Shown here one piece after another: positions 48,016 to 57,301 of a stretch of 64,000 nucleotides of DNA. Source of the stretch: Woeseia sp034521225. GTDB lineage: Bacteria > Pseudomonadota > Gammaproteobacteria > Steroidobacterales > Woeseiaceae. The notes beneath the pieces are model-generated. The model had not been told where the DNA came from and searched no databases. It saw nothing but the letters and a program-made list of their open reading frames with translations. The position numbers and the translations under genes are program-made. The DNA is taken from assembly GCA_034521225.1 (NCBI GenBank), contig JAXHMR010000022.1, positions 115,959 to 179,958 of the forward strand. Reading direction: 5' to 3'. Within the stretch, counting starts at the first letter, position 1. The number at the start of each line of letters is the position of its first letter.

Positions 48016-49185
48016 ATGAACACGCTCCTTCGCCTCATCGCCGTGCTGAGCTCCATCGTCATGCTGCTCGCGGGTGCCGCCGCTGCCGCGCAGGATCCAG
48101 GCGTTGCCCGGGTGCGCGAGCAGGAACTCGAGGAGGTTCGTTCGAAAATCAGCGAGCTGAAGCGCACGATGGACCGGCGCGCGGCCGAACGCGACCGGGT
48201 CACGGCTGAACTGCAGGCGGCTGAAGTCCAAATCTCCGAGACCCGCATTCGCCTGAAGGAGTTGGAGCGCCAGCAGGCCTTCAGCGAGCGCCGCAAGACC
48301 GAACTCGATGAACAGCTCGCAACACTCGAGTCGGAGCTCGGCGAGGAAACGGAGCAGCTCGCCCGCCAGGTCCGCGCCGCCTATACCAGCGGCAGCCAGG
48401 AACGCCTGAAACTGCTGCTGAACCAGCAGGACCCGGCTACGCTGGGGCGGGTGATGGCGTATTACCGCTACCTGAGCGACTACCGTGGCCAGAACATCGA
48501 GGAGGTAACGTCTCACATCGAGCAGGCTGCCGAGCTGCGCGCGGAAGTGGCCACCGAAGAGGCACGGCTGACGCGGCTGGCTCGCGAGCGTTACGATGAG
48601 CTGACCGAACTGAATAACGGCCAGGAAAAACGCCGCACCCTGCTGGCGTCGCTAAAAGTCCGGCTCGCCGAGGAAGGCTCGGAACTCGAACGGCTGGCCG
48701 CCCAGGAGCAGGACCTCGCCAGGCTGATCCAGGAACTGACCAGCATCCTGTCCGACTACCCGATTACGTCGGAAGAACCCTTCAGCAACCTGAAGGGACG
48801 CCTGACCTGGCCCGTCGCCGGCAACCTGCTGCATGATTTCGGGCAGCCGAGGGCCGGGGCGAGGCTCACCTGGAACGGCGTCGTCCTGTCCGCGCCGCGC
48901 GGCCGCGAAGTACGCACGATTTACCATGGCCGCGTTGTCTTCGCCGACTGGCTAGCAGGCCTCGGCATGCTCGTCATCATTGATCACGGCGAGGGGTACA
49001 TGAGCCTCTATGGCTACAACGAGTCGATCCTGACGAACACCGGCGACTGGGTAGCACCCGGCGACGTCATCGCCACTGTCGGCGACAGCGGCGGTCAATC
49101 AGAGGCCGGGCTGTACTTCGAAATCAGGAGCGGTGCGAAGCCCGTGAACCCCAGGGGATGGGTTACGCGCCAGCCGAAGATCTAA
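48016..49185 (+). CDS. envC: Murein hydrolase activator EnvC
   Basis: 389 residues: signal peptide MNTLLRLIAVLSSIVMLLAGAAAAA, a long coiled coil (about residues 30-245, with repeated Glu/Arg/Leu heptads such as VREQELEEVRSKISELKRTM), and a C-terminal LytM (M23) domain (GRLTWPVAGNLLHDFGQ, GVVLSAPRGREVRTIYHGRVVFADWL, IDHGEGYMSLYGYN). The zinc ligands of active M23 enzymes are incomplete, as in EnvC, which activates amidases at the division septum. It diverges from the yibN-gpsA operon, as in E. coli without gpmM. Confidence 0.94.
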   Translation: MNTLLRLIAVLSSIVMLLAGAAAAAQDPGVARVREQELEEVRSKISELKRTMDRRAAERDRVTAELQAAEVQISETRIRLKELERQQAFSERRKTELDEQLATLESELGEETEQLARQVRAAYTSGSQERLKLLLNQQDPATLGRVMAYYRYLSDYRGQNIEEVTSHIEQAAELRAEVATEEARLTRLARERYDELTELNNGQEKRRTLLASLKVRLAEEGSELERLAAQEQDLARLIQELTSILSDYPITSEEPFSNLKGRLTWPVAGNLLHDFGQPRAGARLTWNGVVLSAPRGREVRTIYHGRVVFADWLAGLGMLVIIDHGEGYMSLYGYNESILTNTGDWVAPGDVIATVGDSGGQSEAGLYFEIRSGAKPVNPRGWVTRQPKI

Positions 49186-49190
49186 GCGCG

Positions 49191-49208
49191 GTCATCGCGA
49201 GGAGCGCA
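49191..49208 (+). repeat. Half copy of the GTCATCGCGAGG repeat at the preA 3' end
   Basis: GTCATCGCGAGGAGCGCA directly follows the envC stop. On the minus strand it encodes the last residues (M-R-S-S-R) and the stop of preA, so the end of that gene is made of repeat sequence. Confidence 0.65.
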
Positions 49209-50493
49209 TGGGGTTATTCGGGTGCTCCGTCCAGTCGGCTTTCTCGGCCGTGATTGTCCGTCCGGTGCGAGGGTCAATGCCGCTTTCCAACGGCCGCATC
49301 GTGATGCAGTCCTGTACGGGGCAGACGCTGACACAGAGGTTGCAGCCGACGCATTCCTCGTCGATGACGGCGAAGTGCCGCGCGCCGTTTACGGTGTGGG
49401 TAATGGCCTGGTGCGATGTGTCCTCGCAAACAACGTGGCAGCGGCCGCACTTGATGCAAAGGTCCTGGTCGATGACGGCCTTCTCGACGTAGTTGAGGTT
49501 CAGGTGCTGCCAGTCCGTAACGCTTGGTACCGCGCGCCCGACCAGTTCGCTGACTGACTTCATGCCCTTGTCGTCGAGGAAGTTGCTCAGCCCGTCGACG
49601 AGATCATCAATAATGCGAAAGCCGTAGACCATCGCCGCCGTGCAGACCTGCACGTTGCTGGCACCGAGGGCCAGGAAATCGACGGCGTCGCGCCAGTCCG
49701 TGATGCCGCCGATGCCGGAGATCGGTACGTGCCGGGTGTCGGCGTGCCGCGCGATTTCGGCCACCATGTGCAGTGCGACAGGTTTGACGGCGGGGCCGCA
49801 GTAGCCGCCGTGCGAGCCCATGCCATCGGTCGCCGGGTACATTGTCAGTGTGTCGTAGTTGACGCGCATGATCGAATTGATCGTGTTGATCAGCGACACG
49901 GCATCGGCGCCGCCATCAATTGCCGCCTTCGCCGGCGGCAGGATGTTGGTGACGTTGGGTGTCAGCTTTACGATGACCGGCGTGCGCGCGTATTGCTTCG
50001 CCCACTCCGCCGCCATGCGTATGTACTCCGGGACCTGCCCCACCGCGGCGCCCATGCCGCGCTCCGACATGCCGTGCGGGCAGCCGAAGTTCAGCTCGAA
50101 GCCGTCGATGCCGGTGTCCTCAATCATTGGCAGGTATTTCGCCCATGCCGCCTCGTTCATCGGCAGCATGACCGAGGCGACCAGCGCGCGATCCGGCCAG
50201 TCGCGCTTGATCGCGCGCAGTTCGTCGAGATTGGTCTTGAGCGGCCGGTCGGTGATCAGCTCGATGTTGTTGAAGCCGATGACGCGGCGGTCGTTGGCGT
50301 GGCTGGCGCCGTAGCGCGGTCCGTTGACGTTGACGATCGGCGGGTCCTCGCCGAGTGTTTTCCACACGGCGCCGCCCCACCCGGCCTCGAACGCGCGATT
50401 GACGTTGTACGCCTTGTCCGTTGGCGGCGCGGACGCAAGCCAGAACGGGTTGGGCGAGGTGATCCCTAAGAATTCGCTGGTCAGGTCAGCCAT
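49192..50493 (-). CDS. preA: Dihydropyrimidine dehydrogenase, catalytic FMN/Fe-S subunit PreA
   Basis: 433 residues from ATG 50493 (AGAGGT ribosome site). The FMN barrel is related to dihydroorotate dehydrogenase (NPFWLASAPPTDKAYNV, FELNFGCPHGMSERGMG with the active-site Cys, VIVKLTPNVTNI). The C-terminal ferredoxin domain has two 4Fe-4S motifs, CIKCGRCHVVCED and CVGCNLCVSVCPVQDC. With PreT it reduces uracil and thymine with NADH, the first step of reductive pyrimidine breakdown. The C-terminus runs into a palindromic repeat. Confidence 0.94.
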   Translation of the reverse strand: MADLTSEFLGITSPNPFWLASAPPTDKAYNVNRAFEAGWGGAVWKTLGEDPPIVNVNGPRYGASHANDRRVIGFNNIELITDRPLKTNLDELRAIKRDWPDRALVASVMLPMNEAAWAKYLPMIEDTGIDGFELNFGCPHGMSERGMGAAVGQVPEYIRMAAEWAKQYARTPVIVKLTPNVTNILPPAKAAIDGGADAVSLINTINSIMRVNYDTLTMYPATDGMGSHGGYCGPAVKPVALHMVAEIARHADTRHVPISGIGGITDWRDAVDFLALGASNVQVCTAAMVYGFRIIDDLVDGLSNFLDDKGMKSVSELVGRAVPSVTDWQHLNLNYVEKAVIDQDLCIKCGRCHVVCEDTSHQAITHTVNGARHFAVIDEECVGCNLCVSVCPVQDCITMRPLESGIDPRTGRTITAEKADWTEHPNNPMRSSR

Positions 50494-51883
50494 CGCGAGT
50501 ACCTCTTCGGCGCGTTTGCTGATCACGACGCAAATAGCGGTCCATCGCGAGCGCGGCGATCTTGCCGTCCTGCACGGCAGAGACGGTCAGGTCATCGCCG
50601 TCGCCGATGCAGTCGCCGCCCGCCCAGACACCCGCCAGTACGGTGGCGCGCTCCCCGGTGACCTGGATCTTGCCGCCCTCGATGCCGAGCGCGCCGCCGG
50701 CGAGCTGTTTCATCGCCGGGTCGAGCGCCTGCCCGACGGCCTTGAAGACGACATCGGTGTCCACCGTCCAGGCTTCGCCGGTACCGCTGAGCCGGTCGTT
50801 CCGGTCGAGTTGCGTACGCTCGAACTCGACGCCGGATACGCAATCCGCGCCGAGCAGGCGTACCGGCCGCGCCCAGTAATGCAGCGTGACGCCGTTCTTT
50901 TGCGCATGCTCCCGTTCGTAATGGCTTGCGCCCATCTGGTCCGGGCCGCGGCGATAGAACAGGTCCACCTGTTCCGCGCCAAGCTTCCTGCTCTGGACCG
51001 CGACATCGATTGCCGTCATGCCGCCGCCGATGACGACGACGCGGCGCCCTACCGGCAGTTTCGTCAGGTCACGTGCCTGGCGAAGTTCCGCGATGTAGTC
51101 GACCGCGTCGACGACGCCGTCCAGCGATTCATTGTCGAGACCCAGCCGGTTGACGTCGGCGAGCCCGACGCCGAGGAACACGGCGTCGTATTCCTCCAGC
51201 AACGCGGTCAGCGTGAAGTCTTCACCAAGCGATGTGCCGTTCCGAAGCTCGATACCACCTGTGTCGAGTATCCACTGCACCTCGCGCTGCGCGAAATCGT
51301 GCAGTGTCTTGTACGCGGCGATACCGTATTCATTGAGGCCGCCCGGCTTCTCGTCGCGGTTAAAAACCACAACGTCGTGACCCAGGACCGCGAGCCGGTG
51401 TGCACAGGCCAGTCCCGCCGGGCCCGCGCCGACGACCGCTACGACGCGTCCGGTCGACGGTGCTCGCCTGAACAGCTGAATGTCATGTTTGAATACCGGG
51501 TCCGTGGCGTAACGTTGCAGCAGACCGATGCGCACGGGCAGGTCTTCGTGCGTATTGCGGACGCAAGCCTCTTCGCACAGCACCTCGGTGGGGCATACCC
51601 GCGCGCACATGCCGCCCATGATGTTTTCTTCAAGTATCGTGCGTGCCGAACCGCGCAGGTTGTCCGAGCGAATCTTCTGGATGAAGCCGGGAATATCGAT
51701 GCCGGTCGGACAGGCTGTCGTGCACGGCGCATCAAAGCAGAAATAGCAGCGATCCGCCTCGATCAATGCCTCGGAGCGCGACAGCGGCGCGTGCATGTCG
51801 CTGAAGTTCTGCTCGATTTCTTTCCGGCCCAGGCGGCCCGGCCGGATGTCGCGCCCGCCGGCGTCCTGTTTCGGCACAGCCAC
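50486..51883 (-). CDS. preT: Dihydropyrimidine dehydrogenase, NADH-binding subunit PreT
   Basis: About 465 residues, GltD-like. Fe-S cysteines in RCYFCFDAPCTTACPTGID and GGMCARVCPTEVLCEEACVR, FAD motif VVAVVGAGPAGLACAHRLA, and NAD motif VVVIGGGMTAIDVAVQ; ends WAGGDCIGDGDDLTVSAVQDGKIAA. It passes electrons from NADH to PreA; the genes overlap by 8 bases. GTG at 51883, 13 bases after the dihydropyrimidinase stop, is preferred; the longer frame starts inside the previous gene. Confidence 0.92.
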   Translation of the reverse strand: MAVPKQDAGGRDIRPGRLGRKEIEQNFSDMHAPLSRSEALIEADRCYFCFDAPCTTACPTGIDIPGFIQKIRSDNLRGSARTILEENIMGGMCARVCPTEVLCEEACVRNTHEDLPVRIGLLQRYATDPVFKHDIQLFRRAPSTGRVVAVVGAGPAGLACAHRLAVLGHDVVVFNRDEKPGGLNEYGIAAYKTLHDFAQREVQWILDTGGIELRNGTSLGEDFTLTALLEEYDAVFLGVGLADVNRLGLDNESLDGVVDAVDYIAELRQARDLTKLPVGRRVVVIGGGMTAIDVAVQSRKLGAEQVDLFYRRGPDQMGASHYEREHAQKNGVTLHYWARPVRLLGADCVSGVEFERTQLDRNDRLSGTGEAWTVDTDVVFKAVGQALDPAMKQLAGGALGIEGGKIQVTGERATVLAGVWAGGDCIGDGDDLTVSAVQDGKIAALAMDRYLRRDQQTRRRGTRDG

Positions 51884-51896
51884 GGTTATCGCCGCC

Positions 51897-53369
51897 TCAG
51901 CCCTTGGCCCCGGCGCGCTTTTTCGCCGCACCGCGCTTGACGGGGCGGGGCGTCTTCAATTCATTGCGCTTCGTGACGGCACCGTAGTAGCTCGCGAATG
52001 GTGGTTTCTCGATATAGCGTCCGGCGCCGCGTTCCGTCCGGAGCTTGCCGTCAGCCCAGACCACCCGGCCCTGGCTCACCGTGTGCGAGGCGACGCCCTT
52101 GACCTCCATGCCTTCGAAGATGTTGAAGTCGATGTTCTGGTGATGCGTCCGCGCCGAAATGGTCTTGGTTGCTTCGGGATCCCAGACGACGATGTCCGCG
52201 TCGGCTCCTTCGATGATCGCGCCCTTTCTCGGATAGACGTTAAAGATCTTCGCCGCGTTGGTCGACGTCACGGCGACGAACTCGTTCATCGTCAGCCGTC
52301 CGGTGCTGACGCCGTGCGTCCACAGCACCTCAAGGCGATTCTCTATGCCGGCCGTGCCGTTCGGGATCTTGCGGAAGTCATCGCGCCCGGCCGCCTTCTG
52401 GTCGGCGCAGAAACAACAGTGATCGGTGGCCGTCGTCTGCAGGTTGCCGGATTGCAGGCCGCGCCACAGCAGCTCCTGGTGCTCCTTCGACCGGAACGGC
52501 GGGCTCATGACGTGTGCGGCCGCGAACTCGAAATCCGGGTCGCGATAGACTGAATCGTCGATCATCAGGTGACCGGCCAGCACTTCGCCGTACACATGCT
52601 GACCCTCGTTGCGCGCTCGCGTGATCGACTCAAGTGATTGCCGGCAGGACGTGTGCACGAGGTAGATCGGCACGCCGATAACTTCGGCGATGCGTATCGC
52701 GCGGTTTGCCGCTTCACCTTCCACCTCCGGCGGACGAGACAGTGGGTGACCTTCCGGGCCGTGTATCCCCATGTCGAACATCTTCTGCTGCAGCCGGAAG
52801 ACAAGCTCCCCGTTTTCCGCGTGGCAGGTCACTATCGCGCCGAGTTCCACGGCTTTCGAGAAGCTGTTCACCAGCACCTCGTCGTCGGCCATGATCGCGC
52901 CCTTGTAGGCCATGAAGTGCTTGAAGCTGTTGATGCCCTCGTCGCGCACCAGCGTTTCCATGTCCTTGCTGACCGAGTCGTCCCACCACGTGATCGCGAC
53001 ATGGAACGCGTAGTCGGCAACGGATTTCTCCGCCCACTCGCGCCATTGGCGGTACGCTTCCATGATGCGCTGCTGCGGGCTCGGGATGACGAAATCAATG
53101 ATCATCGTCGTGCCGCCGGCAAGCCCGGCCGCCGTGCCGGTCTCAAAATCCTCGCTCGCGACCGTGCCCATGAACGGCAACTGCATGTGCGTGTGCGGGT
53201 CGATGCCGCCGGGCATGACGTACTGGCCGCCGGCGTCGATGACGTCCGCACCCTTCGGTTTGTCGAGCTGCTCGCCGATCGCCTGGATCCTGCCGTCGGC
53301 ACACAGCACATCGGCGCGATAGCTGCGGTCCGCGGTGACTACTGTTCCGCCCTGTATCAGTACCGTCAT
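51897..53369 (-). CDS. hydA: Dihydropyrimidinase (hydantoinase)
   Basis: 490 residues of the amidohydrolase family: VMPGGIDPHTHMQLPF (metal His-x-His), INSFKHFMAYKG (carbamylated Lys), VTCHAENGELV, YLVHTSCRQSLE, and TTATDHCCFCADQK (metal Asp). It opens dihydrouracil to N-carbamoyl-beta-alanine, the second pathway step. The tail is Lys/Arg/Ala-rich (TPRPVKRGAAKKRAGAKG). Confidence 0.94.
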   Translation of the reverse strand: MTVLIQGGTVVTADRSYRADVLCADGRIQAIGEQLDKPKGADVIDAGGQYVMPGGIDPHTHMQLPFMGTVASEDFETGTAAGLAGGTTMIIDFVIPSPQQRIMEAYRQWREWAEKSVADYAFHVAITWWDDSVSKDMETLVRDEGINSFKHFMAYKGAIMADDEVLVNSFSKAVELGAIVTCHAENGELVFRLQQKMFDMGIHGPEGHPLSRPPEVEGEAANRAIRIAEVIGVPIYLVHTSCRQSLESITRARNEGQHVYGEVLAGHLMIDDSVYRDPDFEFAAAHVMSPPFRSKEHQELLWRGLQSGNLQTTATDHCCFCADQKAAGRDDFRKIPNGTAGIENRLEVLWTHGVSTGRLTMNEFVAVTSTNAAKIFNVYPRKGAIIEGADADIVVWDPEATKTISARTHHQNIDFNIFEGMEVKGVASHTVSQGRVVWADGKLRTERGAGRYIEKPPFASYYGAVTKRNELKTPRPVKRGAAKKRAGAKG

Positions 53370-53370
53370 G

Positions 53371-54843
53371 TCAGTTACCTCGCAATGCCCACCTGCACAT
53401 CCAATAATAGATCAACCCGCCCAGCGCGGAGCCGGTAAACCAGCCATAACTGTAAAACCAGCTCAGAAAGCCCGTCGCGATGGCTACGACGGTGAGGCTT
53501 ACCGGGACCAGGAAAGCTACAAAGCCCGCCACGTGCCAGGCCGGGTAGGTGCCCCCGTCACGATACAGTGAAATGACATCGTATGTCCGGTGCCGGATGA
53601 GAAAGAAATCGACAATCATGATGCCGGCGATCGGCCCCAGCAGGCTCGAGTAGCCGACCAGCCAGTTCGAATACAGGCTCTCGAGGCTGACATCCGAGTC
53701 GAGCCAGCCCATTTTCTTGAGCAGTTCCCAGCTCATCAGTGCGATGCCGATCAGGCCGGTCAGCAGCACGCCGCGGCTCTCGCTGATGTACTTCGGCGCC
53801 ACGTTCTGGAAGCTGTTGGTTGGCGAGACGATGTTGGCTGCCGTATTCGTCGAGATCGTCGCCAGGATGATCATCAGCATCGACAGGACGACCCACAGCG
53901 TGTTGTCGATGCGCCCGATCAGGTTGATCGGGTCGGAGATCGTCTCGCCAACAAGGTTGGCACTGGCGGCGGTCAGCAGCACGCCGAGGCCGGAGAACAG
54001 GAACATCGTCAGCGGAAGTCCAATAACCTGGCCGACAATCTGCGCACGTTGCGATTGCGCGAAGCGGCTGAAGTCGGGGATGTCGAGCGACAGCGTCGCC
54101 CAGTAGCCGACCATCGCGGTCAGCGCGGCCATGAAATAAGCGGCGAATGATGCGCCTTCCGGCCGGGTTGCCGGCGTCGCCAGCATCTCGCTTATTGATA
54201 CTTTCGGCCAAGCCCAGGCGGTGAGACCGATTGCGACAATCAGCAGCAACGGGGCGGCCAGCGCCTCGAGTCGCTTGATTGACTCGGCACCGCGGATGAC
54301 GATCCAGACGTTCGCGACCCAGAAAATAAAAAAGCCGAACACCTCGCCCCGGGAGCCGAGCGCCGCCCAGCCGTCGAACAGCTCGGACAGCAGCAGGTGG
54401 ATCGCGATGCCGCCAAACAGCGTCTGCACGCCGAACCAGCCGCAGGCGACCAGCGCGCGGATCAGCGCGGGCACGTTGGAACCGATGATGCCGAACGACG
54501 AGCGCAGCACCACCGGGCACGGAATGCCGTAGCGCGTACCCGGGAAGGCATTCAGCGTCAATGGCACGAGCACGACGATGTTGGCGATCAGGATCGTCCA
54601 CAGCGCTTCGGCAACGGACAGGCCGAAATACGACGTCAGTACGCCGCCCAGCGTGTACGTCGGCACGCAGATCGCCATGCCGACCCACAACGACGCGACG
54701 TTCCACTGGGTCCAGGTCCGCTGAGCCGCTTTGGTCGGCGCGATGTCGTCGTTGTACCGCGGGCTCCCGGCGAGGTCCTGTCCGACCTCGAGTTCGACCA
54801 GGTCGCCGACCTCAACCAGGCGGCTCTCGGCGGGAAGTGTCAC
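53371..54843 (-). CDS. NCS1-family nucleobase permease
   Basis: 490 residues, about 12 spans. Marks of the NCS1 family: RTWTQWNVASLWVGMAICVPTYTLGG, the GTRYGIPCPVVLRSSFGIIGSNVPALIRALVACGWFGVQT block, WATLSLDIPDFSRFAQSQRAQIVGQ, and VDFFLIRHRTYDV. It probably imports uracil, thymine or a hydantoin for the operon. The GTG at 54843 overlaps the previous stop (GTGA); the dihydropyrimidinase gene begins one base after its end. Confidence 0.9.
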   Translation of the reverse strand: MTLPAESRLVEVGDLVELEVGQDLAGSPRYNDDIAPTKAAQRTWTQWNVASLWVGMAICVPTYTLGGVLTSYFGLSVAEALWTILIANIVVLVPLTLNAFPGTRYGIPCPVVLRSSFGIIGSNVPALIRALVACGWFGVQTLFGGIAIHLLLSELFDGWAALGSRGEVFGFFIFWVANVWIVIRGAESIKRLEALAAPLLLIVAIGLTAWAWPKVSISEMLATPATRPEGASFAAYFMAALTAMVGYWATLSLDIPDFSRFAQSQRAQIVGQVIGLPLTMFLFSGLGVLLTAASANLVGETISDPINLIGRIDNTLWVVLSMLMIILATISTNTAANIVSPTNSFQNVAPKYISESRGVLLTGLIGIALMSWELLKKMGWLDSDVSLESLYSNWLVGYSSLLGPIAGIMIVDFFLIRHRTYDVISLYRDGGTYPAWHVAGFVAFLVPVSLTVVAIATGFLSWFYSYGWFTGSALGGLIYYWMCRWALRGN

Positions 54844-55724
54844 GCGTCGCGTTTCCCTGTCAGGTCGCCGTAAGTCTCCGGCCGGCGATCGCGAAAGAAC
54901 TGCCACGTGTTGCGAACCTCGCGCACCATGTCGAGATCGATCTCGTGCACCAGCAACTCGTCCTCGCCGTAACTGGCCTGCGCCTCGATCTCACCGCGCG
55001 GGTTGACGATGTAGCTAGAGCCGTAGAATTCGCCCATGCGCTCGCCCCACGGCGCCTCGGTGCCGATGCGGTTGATCGCGCCGATGAACACGCCGTTCGC
55101 GGCCGCCGATGCCGGTTGCTCCAGTTCCCACAGGTACTTGCTCAGGCCCGCAACGGTTGCCGACGGATTGACGATGTACTCAGCGCCGTTCAGCGCCAGT
55201 GCGCGCCAACCCTCCGGGAAATGCCGGTCATAACAGATGTAGACACCGAGTTTCACGTAAGCGGTGTCGAACACGGGATAGCCGAGATCGCCGGGCTTGA
55301 AAAAGAATTTTTCGTAGAAGCCCGGGTCAACCTGCGGGATATGCGTCTTGCGGTACTTGCCGAGGAACCGGCCGTCCGCGTCGATGACCGCCGCCGTGTT
55401 GTAGTAAACCCCCGGCATAGCCTCTTCGTAGATAGGCACGACGATGACCATGTTGTGTTTCTTTGCCTGCTCCTGCATCAGCTTCGTCGTGTGGCCGTCG
55501 GGAATGCGCTCGGCGGCGGCGTACCACTTGCGATCCTGGCTGGGACAGAAATAGGGCTGCGTGAAGACTTCCTGGAAGCAGAGCGCCTGGACACCCTGTT
55601 TGCCCGCATCCTCGATATAAGGCGCGTGCGCCTCGAGCATGCGGTCGCGGATTTCGTCGGGCGCCATCGTCTCGGCATCGCCTTTGAGGGACATCTGTAT
55701 CAAGCCGCACTTGAGTCTGGCCAT
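54840..55724 (-). CDS. Beta-ureidopropionase (N-carbamoyl-beta-alanine amidohydrolase), nitrilase family
   Basis: 294 residues from ATG 55724. The Glu-Lys-Cys triad is visible in LCFQEVFTQPYF, LGKYRKTHIPQVDPGFYEK and GVYICYDRHFPEGWRAL. It releases beta-alanine, CO2 and ammonia, the last step of the pathway. First gene of the five-gene operon; N-carbamoylputrescine amidase is a close relative, but the context decides for pyrimidine breakdown. Confidence 0.9.
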   Translation of the reverse strand: MARLKCGLIQMSLKGDAETMAPDEIRDRMLEAHAPYIEDAGKQGVQALCFQEVFTQPYFCPSQDRKWYAAAERIPDGHTTKLMQEQAKKHNMVIVVPIYEEAMPGVYYNTAAVIDADGRFLGKYRKTHIPQVDPGFYEKFFFKPGDLGYPVFDTAYVKLGVYICYDRHFPEGWRALALNGAEYIVNPSATVAGLSKYLWELEQPASAAANGVFIGAINRIGTEAPWGERMGEFYGSSYIVNPRGEIEAQASYGEDELLVHEIDLDMVREVRNTWQFFRDRRPETYGDLTGKRDA

Positions 55725-55828
55725 GGTCACCCCGTTCCTTGTTGTTGTGCCGCCGCGGGGCGGCGCGCTGTAATTGTTGTACCTAGGATAAAGAAAAGGG
55801 GGCGGTGAAGTAACTCCCGAATACACCC

Positions 55829-55928
55829 CGTCATCGCGAGGAGCGAAGCGACGTGGCGACCTCGCAATGACACTGACTCTGCCAGGCTGCGGGAGATCGC
55901 CACGTCGCTGCGCTCCTCGCGACGACGG
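55829..55928. repeat. Paired inverted copies of the GTCATCGCGAGG repeat
   Basis: A forward copy (55829-55863: CGTCATCGCGAGGAGCGAAG, then CGACGTGGCGACCTC) and an inverted copy (55893-55928: GAGATCGCCACGTCGCTGCG, then CTCCTCGCGACGACGG) enclose a 29-base spacer, so the transcript can fold into a long hairpin. The pair fills most of the 300-base gap between the beta-ureidopropionase gene and the S41 peptidase gene, at the right edge of the pyrimidine island. No gene is seen in the gap. Confidence 0.85.
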
Positions 55929-56024
55929 CGCACCCGTCGGCGGTAAATACCCGGTTGCTGTGCTATCGTCCGCCGGCTTATCCTCACACGGGCGGTGCGT
56001 ATAACTGACCGCCGGAGAAACAGC

Positions 56025-57269
56025 ATGTCCCTGAAAGTTCGCGCAATTCTGGTGCTGGTTATTGGCACGGTGATGGGCCTCAGCCTGTCGCTGGGCGGCA
56101 GCCTCGTCGCGTCACGGCAGCAGGCGGCACCGGAAGCCCGGTCCACGGAGTATGCGCGCCTCTTCGCCGAGGTTATGGAGCGGGTCAAGCAGGATTATGT
56201 CGAGCAGGTCGACGACAAGGTGCTGCTCGAGAGCGCGATCCGCGGCATGGTGTCGGACCTCGACACGCACTCCGAGTACCTCAACGAGGCTGAGTACGAG
56301 GACATCCGCGTCAGCACATCGGGCAGCTACACCGGTGTCGGGCTCGAGGTAGGCACCGAAGATGATGCGGTCAGCGTCATCGCGCCGATCGACGGGTCGC
56401 CGGCCGCGCGCGCCGGCGTCAAGGCGGGCGACACGATCATTGCGATCGACGACGAACCGGTGGACGCGACTAACCTGCGGGACGCGATCAAGCTGTTGCG
56501 GGGCCGTACCGGCACGATCGTCAGCCTTACCGTGTTGCGCGAGCCCGGCGAGCAGGTACTTATATTCGACCTGCGCCGTGCCAGCGTCCAGGTGGCGAGT
56601 GTGTCAGGGGATGTGCTGGACCCGCGCATCGGGTACGTGCGCATCAGCCAGTTTACCGACAGCACGGCGAGCGAGGTGGCGAGCGCGATCGATGCCATCG
56701 TTGACGGGCTGGCGGCCACCGGTGATGGTGGCCTCGAGGGCCTGGTGCTCGACCTGCGCAACAATCCCGGCGGCATACTTGATGCAGCCGTTGACGTATC
56801 CGACCTGTTCCTCGATTCGGGGGTTATCGTGTCGGCGGACGGCCGCACGGCGGAAGCGCGTTTCAGCAAGGAAGCGCATCGCGGCGATATCCTCGACGGC
56901 ACGGTGATGGTCGTTCTGGTTAACCGGGGTTCGGCTTCGGCGGCAGAGATCGTGGCCGGCGCCTTGCAGGATCACGGCCGTGCGCTCATCGTTGGCACCG
57001 GTACGTTTGGCAAGGGCCTGGTGCAAACCGTAATGCCGCTGTCCCGCGGCCGCGCGATCAAGCTGACAACGTCGCGGTATTACACGCCGTCCGGCGACTC
57101 GATTCACAAGACCGGTATCGCACCGGACGTATTCATTGAGGATGACGGCACGCATCCGGGGTACTCGCTGGCAGGCGGTGTCGATCGCGAAGGCGACGCG
57201 CAACTGGCCGAAGCCATCGAGCGCCTGCGGCAGAAGCGCGTCATGCACAGCCGGGTGGACCGGTCCTGA
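56025..57269 (+). CDS. Carboxyl-terminal processing protease (S41)
   Basis: 414 residues from ATG 56025. N-terminal export/anchor segment VRAILVLVIGTVMGLSLSLGGSL, then LLESAIRGMVSDLDTHSEYL, a PDZ domain (GSYTGVGLEVG, AGDTIIAIDDEPVD), and the protease core with RIGYVRISQF, LVLDLRNNPGG, the nucleophile in NRGSASAAEIVAGALQDH and Lys in GTFGKGLVQ. Periplasmic protease of the CtpA group. In relatives it sits between envC and yibQ, as here apart from the pyrimidine genes. Confidence 0.93.
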   Translation: MSLKVRAILVLVIGTVMGLSLSLGGSLVASRQQAAPEARSTEYARLFAEVMERVKQDYVEQVDDKVLLESAIRGMVSDLDTHSEYLNEAEYEDIRVSTSGSYTGVGLEVGTEDDAVSVIAPIDGSPAARAGVKAGDTIIAIDDEPVDATNLRDAIKLLRGRTGTIVSLTVLREPGEQVLIFDLRRASVQVASVSGDVLDPRIGYVRISQFTDSTASEVASAIDAIVDGLAATGDGGLEGLVLDLRNNPGGILDAAVDVSDLFLDSGVIVSADGRTAEARFSKEAHRGDILDGTVMVVLVNRGSASAAEIVAGALQDHGRALIVGTGTFGKGLVQTVMPLSRGRAIKLTTSRYYTPSGDSIHKTGIAPDVFIEDDGTHPGYSLAGGVDREGDAQLAEAIERLRQKRVMHSRVDRS

Positions 57270-57301
57270 CGCCAGCGCCGCGGCGCATCGGGCAGGGGCG
57301 T

